Shown here: in pieces, positions 7,330-14,083 of the stretch
Layout of the letters: each line of letters starts with the position of its first letter
Numbering within the stretch: the stretch's first letter is position 1
Assembly: GCF_030846775.1 (NCBI RefSeq)
Contig: NZ_CP132910.1
Coordinates: 3,909,001-3,973,000, forward strand
Length of the DNA: 64,000 nucleotides
Source of the DNA: Geothrix sp. 21YS21S-2
GTDB lineage: Bacteria; Acidobacteriota; Holophagae; Holophagales; Holophagaceae
Direction of reading: 5' to 3'
The notes under the pieces: generated by a model
Told to the model about the DNA's origin: nothing
Seen by the model: only the letters and a program-made list of their open reading frames with translations
The model's database searches: none
Program-made: the position numbers and the translations under genes

Positions 7330-7884
7330 TCAGCGCTCTGAAGCAGGAATCCAGCGGTACAGGGTCGGAACCGAGACACCCAGGGATGTGGCCACATCTT
7401 TGCGTGGCGTCCCACCCGCCAGGAGCCGCTTGGCGGCCTCCAACTTGCCGTTGGTCAACCGACGCGGGCGCCCCCCTATCCTGCCCTGAGCCTTGGCTGC
7501 GGCAAGCCCCGCACTCGTGCGTTCCCGGATGAGTTCCCGTTCCATCTGTGCCAGCGAGGCCATGACGTGGAAGAAGAACCGCCCCGCCGGGGTGGACGTG
7601 TCTATGGCATCCGTAAGGCTCCTGAAGCCCACCCTGCGCTTTTCGAGGTCCCCAACTAGGTCAACCAGGCCCTTCACTCCGCGGCCAAGCCTGTCAAGCT
7701 TCCATACCAGGAGCGAATCCCCGGCCCGCAAATGGGACAGGGCCTCCTGGAGACCAGGCCTATCCGTGCGGGTGCCGGATAGTTTGTCGGTGAAGATCCT
7801 TTCGGCCCCTGCCAGCTTCAGCGCGGAGACCTGGAGGTCGAGGTTTTGTTCCTCGGTGGAGACCCGAGCGTAGCCGATGAACAT
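7330..7884 (-). CDS. Serine recombinase, resolvase/invertase family
   Basis: A 184-residue site-specific recombinase of the small resolvase/invertase type. The nucleophile is Ser9 in YARVST, and the conserved Arg residues are R65 and R68 in WKLDRLGRG. The long dimer helix runs to about residue 140. The C-terminal helix-turn-helix is KDVATSLGVSVPTLYRW, close to the very end. Length is normal for resolvases of Tn3-like elements and plasmid Pin/ParA types. A GAGG lies before the ATG. The likely cross-over sites are the repeated motifs at 8156-8217. It may resolve multimers or rearrange the neighbouring cassette. Confidence 0.93.
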   Translation of the reverse strand: MFIGYARVSTEEQNLDLQVSALKLAGAERIFTDKLSGTRTDRPGLQEALSHLRAGDSLLVWKLDRLGRGVKGLVDLVGDLEKRRVGFRSLTDAIDTSTPAGRFFFHVMASLAQMERELIRERTSAGLAAAKAQGRIGGRPRRLTNGKLEAAKRLLAGGTPRKDVATSLGVSVPTLYRWIPASER

Positions 7885-7898
7885 TTAGCCACCTCGTG

Positions 7899-8126
7899 TT
7901 ACACAGTCAGGACCCGCACCATATCGCCACCATACTCGACGATGGCTTGGCGCTCCCCCTCCTTGGGCATCGTAATCCTGGCACAGAGCGGCCCAGGGAT
8001 ATCATGCTCCACGGTGGCCCCGCAGGCATGGAACGCAACATCCAGAAGTTCCCGGCGCTCCTCGACGGAGGAACTATCGAATTCGTCCCTATTCGACTCG
8101 ACGATATAGCGGATTGTGTCGCGCAT
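7899..8126 (-). CDS. Small hypothetical protein upstream of the recombinase
   Basis: A 75-residue acidic protein, transcribed with the recombinase 14 bases downstream. The ATG at 8126 is preceded by AGGAGGGAG at good spacing; the longer frame to 8162 lacks this. It starts MRDTIRYIVESNRDEFD and ends in beta-strand-like sequence (IVEYGGDMVRVLTV). No family is recognised. The tight spacing suggests one operon with the recombinase, perhaps as a regulator or accessory factor, but nothing in the sequence proves that. Confidence 0.6.
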   Translation of the reverse strand: MRDTIRYIVESNRDEFDSSSVEERRELLDVAFHACGATVEHDIPGPLCARITMPKEGERQAIVEYGGDMVRVLTV

Positions 8127-8155
8127 GGACTTCTCCCTCCTGGGGGCTTTGGCCG

Positions 8156-8217
8156 TTCTCAAAACCCATTATCAGGATAGGTTCTGAGAATTTAATTTCA
8201 AGATAGGTTTTCGAGAA
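8156..8217. repeat. Cluster of three related motifs, possible res site
   Basis: Three copies of a TTCTC-AAACC-type motif lie just upstream of the recombinase operon: TTCTCAAAACCCAT on the plus strand at 8156, and two inverted copies (ATAGGTTCTGAGAA ending at 8190, ATAGGTTTTCGAGAA ending at 8217). Resolvase binding sites are normally made of several such copies next to the recombinase gene. Binding by the recombinase at 7330-7884 is inferred. Confidence 0.5.
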
Positions 8218-8253
8218 AGCAACCGGCTAGATTTTATGGTGGGAGCCAAAGCG

Positions 8254-8373
8254 ATGCGATGCATTCTCAAAAACGGTCCTCTTGACAGTTACCTGATCAC
8301 CCACATTTCGGAAGAGGAGTTCAGCGAGGATCGATGGTCGGTAGGTGTACGATGCTCATGCCAAGCGGCATAA
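8254..8373 (+). CDS. Possible 39-aa peptide
   Basis: An ATG at 8254 with GGGAG eight bases upstream opens a frame of 39 codons (MRCILKNGPLDSYLITHI, then an acidic stretch and CSCQAA). An in-frame ATG at 8236 would extend it to 45 residues. The composition is protein-like, but the frame is short and one of the 15-bp direct repeats lies within it. It could be a real small gene or the start of a gene cut by insertion of the neighbouring cassette. Confidence 0.3.
   Translation: MRCILKNGPLDSYLITHISEEEFSEDRWSVGVRCSCQAA
8263..8277 (+). repeat. 15-bp direct repeat, left copy
   Basis: ATTCTCAAAAACGGT occurs here and again at 10488-10502, bracketing the ATPase/TOPRIM-like gene pair. Its left part resembles the TTCTC-AAAAC motifs clustered at 8156-8217 beside the serine recombinase, so it may be a recombination core or attachment site of a cassette. 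Confidence 0.6.
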
Positions 8374-8555
8374 ATGTCCCGGCTTGACAGTCCAAAAAAG
8401 AGTACAATTCTGATTGTGTCTGTCCATTCGCTGCAACTCATACCAATTCATGAGGTACCTTCAGGTCATTATTTGCTTGGTGATCACTCCATTCCTCCTT
8501 GTCGTCCTCCAGGGCCTGATTTTCCTAACTCCCGAAAGATCTCGATACCAAGCCT
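8374..8555. other. Leader region of the ATPase gene
   Basis: This 182-base stretch separates the small frame at 8254-8373 from the ATPase start. It becomes clearly more AT-rich than the sequence to the left. No confident promoter hexamers or terminator could be picked out, but a promoter for the rightward genes is expected here. Confidence 0.3.
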
Positions 8556-9746
8556 ATGATAAAAACAATAATAGTCGAATCGTTCAAATCGCTCGAAAAT
8601 GTCAAGGTTGAACTTGGCGCACTCAATGTCTTTGTCGGTGCCAATGGTTCCGGGAAGAGCAATCTACTGGAAGCCATAGGCGTTTTATCGGCAGCAGCCG
8701 ATGGTAAGGTGACAGATCAGACATTGCTACAGCGTGGCGTGCGCCCTGGAGTTCCACAACTCTACAAAAGCTCTTTTCCAACAACTGATCGACGCCAGCC
8801 CTCACATATTTACTTTAGTGCTTGGTCGGATTTGGCACATTATGACGTTTCATTAAATAACCCACTCACAGATCCAAAACCCGCGTGGAAATTCAAAACA
8901 GAGTTATTAGAACAAGGCTCTGAACGGCTCGCAAGCCGGGGGCCCAACATGCGAAACAATCCCAATACAGAAAACGGTCTTGTTGCGTTGAAAGCGGTTG
9001 AGCTTAAGGAGGATGATCCTGCCTTAGCATTATTGCGCCTTCTCCAAAATTATGTCATTTATTCACCGACGACGCCAGTTCTTAGAGGAGTTGCGCCGGA
9101 AACCCAACCCAGACTTCCACTGGGATTATCTGGTGGACGGTTGCCCGAAGCCGTTCGAGAACTCCTCGCTGCTCGGACAGACGGTAATCAGGCTAAAAAC
9201 GTGTGCCAAGAAGCACTTAAGCTTATTGGCTGGGCGAAGAGCTTTGGTTGGTCGCCAGCATCCCATCTTTCTCTATCTTCGGCAGCAAGTTCTTCACCAA
9301 CAGTGATTCGATTTGCAGACAAATACATGCAATTAAATAGAAACGTGCTATCAGGGTATGACGCAAGTGAAGGTGCACTTTATATTCTATTTCTCGCTAT
9401 ACTTGCCACGCACTCAAAAGCGCCTTCATTCTTTGCAATTGATAATGCAGATCATGGTCTGAACCCAGGCTTGGCCGCGAGCCTCATGAAACATTTTTCC
9501 AGCTGGATTTTGAATAGCGCAGATGATCGTCAACTATTAATGACGAGCCACAACCCGGCTGTTTTAGATGGTTTACCGTTACAAGATGACCGCATTCGAT
9601 TATTTACAGTTGATCGTGACAATAAAGGTAAAACCATTATAAATCGCGTAATCATCAATGACAAGATATTATCGATGGCGTCTAAAGGCTGGACATTATC
9701 TCGCCTTTGGATGAATAAATTAATTGGCGGTATGCCGAATGTCTAG
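8556..9746 (+). CDS. AAA ATPase of the SMC/OLD-like type, putative defence protein
   Basis: A 396-residue ATPase. The Walker A motif GANGSGKS is at residues 28-35, right after the N-terminal strand MIKTIIVESFKSLENVKV typical of AAA_21/OLD-like proteins. A signature-like segment is LSGYDASEGALYIL (265-278), a Walker B-like strand is SFFAIDNADH (291-300), and a TSHNP switch follows at 330-334. The gene is AT-richer than its surroundings and overlaps the TOPRIM-like gene by 8 bp, so the two proteins are probably partners. Such ATPase plus TOPRIM-type pairs are common in anti-phage systems (for example PARIS and Gabija); which, if any, this is cannot be told here. Confidence 0.85.
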   Translation: MIKTIIVESFKSLENVKVELGALNVFVGANGSGKSNLLEAIGVLSAAADGKVTDQTLLQRGVRPGVPQLYKSSFPTTDRRQPSHIYFSAWSDLAHYDVSLNNPLTDPKPAWKFKTELLEQGSERLASRGPNMRNNPNTENGLVALKAVELKEDDPALALLRLLQNYVIYSPTTPVLRGVAPETQPRLPLGLSGGRLPEAVRELLAARTDGNQAKNVCQEALKLIGWAKSFGWSPASHLSLSSAASSSPTVIRFADKYMQLNRNVLSGYDASEGALYILFLAILATHSKAPSFFAIDNADHGLNPGLAASLMKHFSSWILNSADDRQLLMTSHNPAVLDGLPLQDDRIRLFTVDRDNKGKTIINRVIINDKILSMASKGWTLSRLWMNKLIGGMPNV

Positions 9747-10467
9747 AACTATCCGAATCGCTTTAGTTGCCGAAGGAATTACGGACTATGTTTTCCTGGA
9801 TGCGGCAATTAGGGCAATGCTTGGCAACCAATCATTCGATCTAAAATTGCTCCAGCCAGAAGAAAGCGTCGCATTTACCGGTGGAGGGGATGCTGGTCAA
9901 CTGGGTGGAGGATGGAAGGGCGTTTATAAGTGGTGCCTTCAAGCAGTTCAACGTAGCGAGGGAGATTTCAAAAGCGATCCTCTTTTTATCGGTTACGATT
10001 TACTCCTTATTCATCTAGATGCTGATGTCGCTGGCGAGGATCCTGCGAACTCCCCTAAAGCACCCATTGTGGAATTGGCCGACTTGCTGCCTTGCGAGCA
10101 GCCGTGCCCACCGCCAAGCGCAACGACGAATGAATTGCGCAGAGTATTGTTATCTTGGCTAGGAGAGACTTCACCTCCTCCTCGAACCATCCTTTGTACA
10201 CCATCAAAAAGCACTGAGGCTTGGGTAATGGCTATTTTCTTCCCGACTGATCGAGAGATGACAAGAAAAGGTTGGGAATGTCACCCAAAGCCAGAGAATC
10301 GGCTCGGTCAACAACCTATCAAGGTGCGCTTTTCCAAAAATTTTTCAGATTATGAAGCTCGAAATCCAGGGATACAAGCCGGGTGGCAATCCGTAGTAGC
10401 CCGCCTTTCCGAGGCGAGTCGGTTTCAAGATGAATTCCTGGCCGCCATTGGCAGTGTATCCGTTTAA
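9739..10467 (+). CDS. TOPRIM-like protein paired with the ATPase
   Basis: A 242-residue protein whose ATG overlaps the ATPase stop region by 8 bp. Near the N-terminus is LVAEGITDYVFLDAAIR (Glu12), and a hydrophobic strand ends in LLLIHLDADV (Asp94, Asp96). This EG...DxD arrangement is that of TOPRIM-like and DUF4276-type proteins, which bind metal and can cut nucleic acid. A later conserved-looking segment is CTPSKSTEAWVMAIFF. In known systems such a partner is the effector released or activated by the ATPase. I infer the same division of labour; the exact family remains open. Confidence 0.65.
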   Translation: MSRTIRIALVAEGITDYVFLDAAIRAMLGNQSFDLKLLQPEESVAFTGGGDAGQLGGGWKGVYKWCLQAVQRSEGDFKSDPLFIGYDLLLIHLDADVAGEDPANSPKAPIVELADLLPCEQPCPPPSATTNELRRVLLSWLGETSPPPRTILCTPSKSTEAWVMAIFFPTDREMTRKGWECHPKPENRLGQQPIKVRFSKNFSDYEARNPGIQAGWQSVVARLSEASRFQDEFLAAIGSVSV

Positions 10468-10487
10468 CGATAAGGGCAAATTGGGCT

Positions 10488-10502
10488 ATTCTCAAAAACG
10501 GT
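10488..10502 (+). repeat. 15-bp direct repeat, right copy
   Basis: This is an exact copy of ATTCTCAAAAACGGT found at 8263-8277, in the same orientation. It lies 20 bases after the stop of the TOPRIM-like gene. The two copies are 2225 bp apart and enclose exactly the two putative defence genes. The stretch from here to 10696 shows no other convincing gene. Confidence 0.6.
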
Positions 10503-10696
10503 GGTTATTGATAGCTTCGGCAATCCGGGTTGGATTTCCCTGGAGAACAGGAAGGTGGCCAAAATTGAATTGGGTGGTAGGCTTTCCCTTTGCAGTCGAA
10601 TTCGAAATGGGGCATCATCCCTAAGAATTCACAGCAAAAATTTCCATGAGAAGCCATCATGTTGGTACTGATGGTTCTTCCCCAACGGAGAAGTCA

Positions 10697-10897
10697 ATGA
10701 CTTCAACAAGGCACCAGGCCAAGTCGAAGACCTCGCAAGGAGTAGCTCTCGCGGTTCGAATTCGCGAGTGGGCGTCCTCTGAGAAAGGGAAAGAAGTCCT
10801 GAGCGCGACCCTGCGGGAGGTCACCGATGAGGCGGCTCGCCTGGAGAAGGTCCAGCGCATTGATCCAAAGGCCATGCTCCAGCTAGTCACATACTGA
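10697..10897 (+). CDS. 66-aa basic protein in front of the cysteine peptidase
   Basis: A small, helical, charged protein starting MTSTRHQAKSKTSQGVALAV and continuing with alternating Glu/Lys/Arg helices. The ATG at 10697 has GGAG six bases upstream; the frame extends to 10646, but that start lacks support. It ends 14 bases before the peptidase gene and is transcribed in the same direction, so the two probably form a bicistronic unit. By analogy with toxin-antitoxin and effector/inhibitor pairs it could be a regulator or substrate of the peptidase, but no family is recognised. Confidence 0.6.
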   Translation: MTSTRHQAKSKTSQGVALAVRIREWASSEKGKEVLSATLREVTDEAARLEKVQRIDPKAMLQLVTY

Positions 10898-10911
10898 ACT
10901 TCTCAAGTTCG

Positions 10912-12483
10912 ATGACTTCCGGAACGGACGTTCTCGCCTTCGATATGACCGCCTTCAAGAAGGTGTTGAGGGAATCAAGTGGCTCGGCAAGCAGTGCGAT
11001 TGAGACCAAGCAGCAGGTCGAATATTTGGACAGCTATTTTTCCACAATTCAACCTGCAACCATGGTCGTAGAACAGGAATATGTCGATAGAGATTATTTG
11101 GAAGATTATTCTTCTTATTATGTAAGATGTTTTTCGTCCTATCCAAGATTCTGCAAGAGGATACATTTCTTTTCGAAACCATTTACTGAAGAAGATTTTT
11201 TTAATATCCTTCGTGCAGAGGCCTCTGAGATAACTATCCAAGACCTTCAAGACTCCTTTTTGGGTTTCATAGTTGTTAAGCCGCTACCTCTCTCTGTGGT
11301 CGGGCGCACCTGTCTGAAAACATTCGATGGGAATGGAGAACGCTTTTATCCAATAAACAGGACCTATGTCGCTCACCTTTGTGGGATTGAGCTTAAAGTC
11401 GAAAGTTTGGCATTTCAGGAACAAGATTCAGTTGCTGGAGCTTGCGCAACAACTGCTCTTTGGTCGGCTTTCCATGCAACCAGTCGTAAATTCCAGCACT
11501 CACTCCCATCTCCATTTGAAATAACTAAGGCTGCGGCCTCAATCAGGCAAACTGCAGCAAGAACCTTTCCGTCTTCTGGGCTCACAGTGCCGGAGATGGG
11601 TCAAGCAATCAGGAGTGTTGGGCTTGAGCCCCATGTGTTTGCTTCATCTGATGAGATTACGATAAGAAGTGCAATCTATTCGTATCTGTCTGCGGGGATA
11701 CCAATCCTGCTTGCTGTGGAGCTGTGGGATACCGAACCTCCAGCGCCCGTGTCCTTGGGCGGGCATGCGGTAGCTATTACTGGGTTCGGGGTGCGTACTT
11801 CACCGGCTGTGCCGATGGGACCTACCGGGATGCTGGATGAATCTAATCGGATTAATCGAATCTATGCCCATGACGATGGTTTGGGCCCATTTGCGAGAAT
11901 GGAGCTAGACGGTAAGAATGTTGTAACGAAGAGGAATGCGAACGACCCAGAGGAATACTCTCTCGCTACTACTTGGAAAAATCCAAATAATTCAAAAGGT
12001 TTTATTCGTGCTGTTCCACAAATTATGCTTGTTCCCGTTTATCATAAAATTAGAATTCCAATGCGTAAAGTTCACAACGAAATTACTCAGCTCGATCGTT
12101 GGATTGAAGGCTTTAGGGGCATAGGATTATTGCCGTCATTGGCAGCAAGGCTTAACTGGGACATAAGGCTTTCCACCGGTAATGATGTAAAGGCAGCGAT
12201 TGTATCCTCTTCGGCAATAAGCCCGGAGATTAAGGTCAAGGTTTTAACCACTTCTCTCCCCAGATTTTTGGGGAAAGCTGTGGCGTGCTGTTCGGGAAGC
12301 ACTGTGGCCGAGTTCTATTTTGATCTAACGGGAATTGACCAGGGTGTAGCGTTCTTGCTGGCTATTCCGCATAATAAAGAATTTTCAGAAAATTTGAAGA
12401 CACTTGCAAGCGAACCTCAGGTTGAGGCAGCCATATCTCCAACTCCAGCATGGAATATTTTTAATTGGTTTAAGAATTGCTAG
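10912..12483 (+). CDS. Papain-like cysteine peptidase of unknown function
   Basis: A 523-residue soluble protein. The central region (about 165-330) has papain-fold peptidase features: oxyanion Gln171 and nucleophile Cys178 in QDSVAGACATTALWSA, His285 in SLGGHAVAITGFGV, and an Asp pair in YAHDDGLGPFARM (Asp321/322). This order matches C39-like and related papain-fold enzymes. The N-terminal 160 residues are rich in Tyr, Phe and Asp/Glu; the C-terminal 150 residues form another unrecognised domain. No signal peptide or membrane segment is visible, so it acts inside the cell. AT-rich, foreign-looking composition and location after an ATPase/TOPRIM pair suggest a defence or toxin role. Confidence 0.7.
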   Translation: MTSGTDVLAFDMTAFKKVLRESSGSASSAIETKQQVEYLDSYFSTIQPATMVVEQEYVDRDYLEDYSSYYVRCFSSYPRFCKRIHFFSKPFTEEDFFNILRAEASEITIQDLQDSFLGFIVVKPLPLSVVGRTCLKTFDGNGERFYPINRTYVAHLCGIELKVESLAFQEQDSVAGACATTALWSAFHATSRKFQHSLPSPFEITKAAASIRQTAARTFPSSGLTVPEMGQAIRSVGLEPHVFASSDEITIRSAIYSYLSAGIPILLAVELWDTEPPAPVSLGGHAVAITGFGVRTSPAVPMGPTGMLDESNRINRIYAHDDGLGPFARMELDGKNVVTKRNANDPEEYSLATTWKNPNNSKGFIRAVPQIMLVPVYHKIRIPMRKVHNEITQLDRWIEGFRGIGLLPSLAARLNWDIRLSTGNDVKAAIVSSSAISPEIKVKVLTTSLPRFLGKAVACCSGSTVAEFYFDLTGIDQGVAFLLAIPHNKEFSENLKTLASEPQVEAAISPTPAWNIFNWFKNC

Positions 12484-12725
12484 CCAACCCTTGAGAGCAC
12501 CTGCACACGCGAATCCTGGCGGCGAGACCCCCAGTTTGATCGCAAACGCCACAGTGGTCTATACGCCGTTTATACCCCATAATGGATTGCGAGCCCGTTT
12601 GCAGCCCAAGAATGCCCAAGTACCGTCAAGTGGTGTAGCAAGAGCGGCCAGCGAAGTGCAGCCGATCCCGCATGATCATATTTCAAGGAAATGTTGCTGA
12701 TGATAGACCTTTGGCCGGGGCGGTG
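12484..12725. other. Non-coding stretch after the peptidase
   Basis: No credible gene is seen between the peptidase stop and the hairpin cluster. Sequence composition changes here from AT-rich back to GC-rich, so the right edge of the transferred block probably lies in this stretch. Confidence 0.4.
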
Positions 12726-12855
12726 TGGAAAACGCGCCAGCGTTTTCCAGGCGAAGCCCGCAGGTGTGGGAAGGTTGTGGACCCGAAGGGCGCCCCGCAG
12801 GGGCGTTGATTGTGGACCCGAAGGGCGGGCTGAAAGCCCGTTTCGCGGAGCGAAA
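12726..12855. repeat. Cluster of four perfect hairpins and an 18-bp direct repeat
   Basis: Within 130 bases there are four perfect inverted repeats with tiny loops: 12726-12749 (arms TGGAAAACGC, loop GCCA), 12791-12805 (arms CGCCCC, loop GCA), 12826-12840 (arms CGGGCT, loop GAA) and 12841-12855 (arms TTTCGC, loop GGA). The 18-mer TTGTGGACCCGAAGGGCG occurs at 12775-12792 and 12810-12827. The regular stem-loop layout is not that of a terminator. It may be a palindromic repetitive element or a structured recombination or RNA element. Confidence 0.75.
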
Positions 12856-12859
12856 TCCG

Positions 12860-13369
12860 TCAGGCAATCCAGCAGCCTTTCCATGCCTGCGCACCGCCCT
12901 GGCCTGGTGGGTCGCGACCTCGCCCCAAAGGCATCAGGGTCTCGCTTTCAACGAAGGGAGCGGTGCGGAGATCCGCTACGCATGCTGATCCGCGAGCGAG
13001 GGTGTCCAAGAGCCGAAGGACAGCGGCCCGATTCGGAAAGATACCCACCACATCGGAGAGGCGCCGCAGCTCCCGGTTCTCTCGCTCCAGTAGGTTGGTC
13101 GAATAAATCTTCCGGCCGTGTGCCTTCGGGAAACCCATGTAGAACAGGACGTCCTCCGCAGCCTCGCCTTGCAAGGCCGTGGAGTTCGGGTACTTGCGCT
13201 GGGTATCGGACCGAAGGGAGAAGTCGTGGGCCGTCTCAGAATGAGCATGGTGGGCACTCCCTGAACGCCCGAAGGCTCGGACCCCGGACTCGGTGGCCCG
13301 GTTCTGAAGAGCAGACATATGCCGACTATAGAGAGCCCTGCAGTTCTTTGGTGCTGGACCGCAATGCAC
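12860..13369 (-). pseudogene. IS256-family transposase, C-terminal remnant
   Basis: The stretch [20 protein letters not shown] followed by [10 protein letters not shown] and [16 protein letters not shown] is the C-terminal signature of IS256/Mutator transposases. It covers roughly the last quarter of the usual 400-residue enzyme. Upstream sequence in the frame is degenerate, and the catalytic Asp residues are missing. No matching inverted repeats were found. This is a dead fragment marking a past insertion next to the AT-rich block. Confidence 0.8.
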
Positions 13370-13399
13370 CTCGATCTGCCTGTGGTGCTTTCACAACGG

Positions 13400-14008
13400 T
13401 CAGGGCTTCCCGGCGGCCTTGACGGCCACCACTTCGCCCTTGAGGGCTTCGATCTTGGCGGCCTGCTCCCGGTGAACGGCCTCCAACTTTACGATCTCTT
13501 TGAGGTAGGCATCGCTCTGGCCCTGGAGAATGCCAATCTGCTTGTCGGCTTCACGGAGCTTCGCAAGGGAATCCTCGCGTGCGGCCTCGGCCTTCGCTTG
13601 GGCAAACAGAGCATCTGCGGCCCGAGTCTCCAGGGCCTCGACGCTTGCCTCCAGTTCCTCGATGGCGACCCTGAAGTCCGCCAAGTTAGTTTCGGCCTCG
13701 GTCTTCTCCTTCGCCAGGGCCTCGCGTTGGGGAGCGAGGTTGGCTTCCGCTGTGGCCAGGGCAGCGGTCCAGACGTTCGTGCCCAGATTGGTTAATTGCC
13801 CCAGCACCGCTTCTGGCAAGGGAATCCTGCTGGTCTGGTTGGCCTCGGCGCTCTCCGTCCGCCATTCCTTGAGGGCAGGGCAGATGTCCGAGTAGGAGCC
13901 ACCCTCCAGCTTACCCCGCACTGCTTTGCTGGTGGGGTTTTTGCCCTCGGCAACAAGGGCTTCAGCGGCGGCTACGACCTGCTCTTTGGTGATGCGGGAA
14001 CTACTCAT
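13400..14008 (-). CDS. kfrA: KfrA-like plasmid DNA-binding protein
   Basis: A 202-residue protein with the KfrA layout: an N-terminal DNA-binding domain (about 1-60, ITKEQVVAAAEALVAEGKNP then GSYSDICPALKEW) followed by a long Ala/Glu/Lys-rich coiled coil (about 90-195). KfrA proteins are plasmid maintenance proteins that repress their own promoter and may organise plasmid DNA. AAGGAG precedes the ATG, and the palindrome at 14035-14066 lies just upstream, as expected for autoregulation. Its presence supports a plasmid-like origin for this island. Confidence 0.88.
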   Translation of the reverse strand: MSSSRITKEQVVAAAEALVAEGKNPTSKAVRGKLEGGSYSDICPALKEWRTESAEANQTSRIPLPEAVLGQLTNLGTNVWTAALATAEANLAPQREALAKEKTEAETNLADFRVAIEELEASVEALETRAADALFAQAKAEAAREDSLAKLREADKQIGILQGQSDAYLKEIVKLEAVHREQAAKIEALKGEVVAVKAAGKP

Positions 14009-14034
14009 GGCTTTCTCCTTAAAATGTATTGGAA

Positions 14035-14066
14035 TGTAATTAGTTACATTACGTAACTACATTACA
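14035..14066. promoter_or_regulatory. Palindromic operator upstream of kfrA
   Basis: A nested palindrome: inner arms TAGTTAC/GTAACTA around ATTAC, flanked by outer arms TGTAAT and ATTACA. It is 27 bp upstream of the kfrA start and 18 bp from the stop of the next gene, so it most likely controls kfrA. Binding by KfrA is inferred from the family's autoregulation. Confidence 0.75.
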
Positions 14067-14083
14067 AACCGAGAGGTTTCTGG

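Noticed and set aside
12691-13422. A rightward frame across the hairpin cluster and IS256 remnant
   Set aside because: It is Arg/Gly/Ser-rich and opposite an IS256 transposase signature, so it is a shadow.
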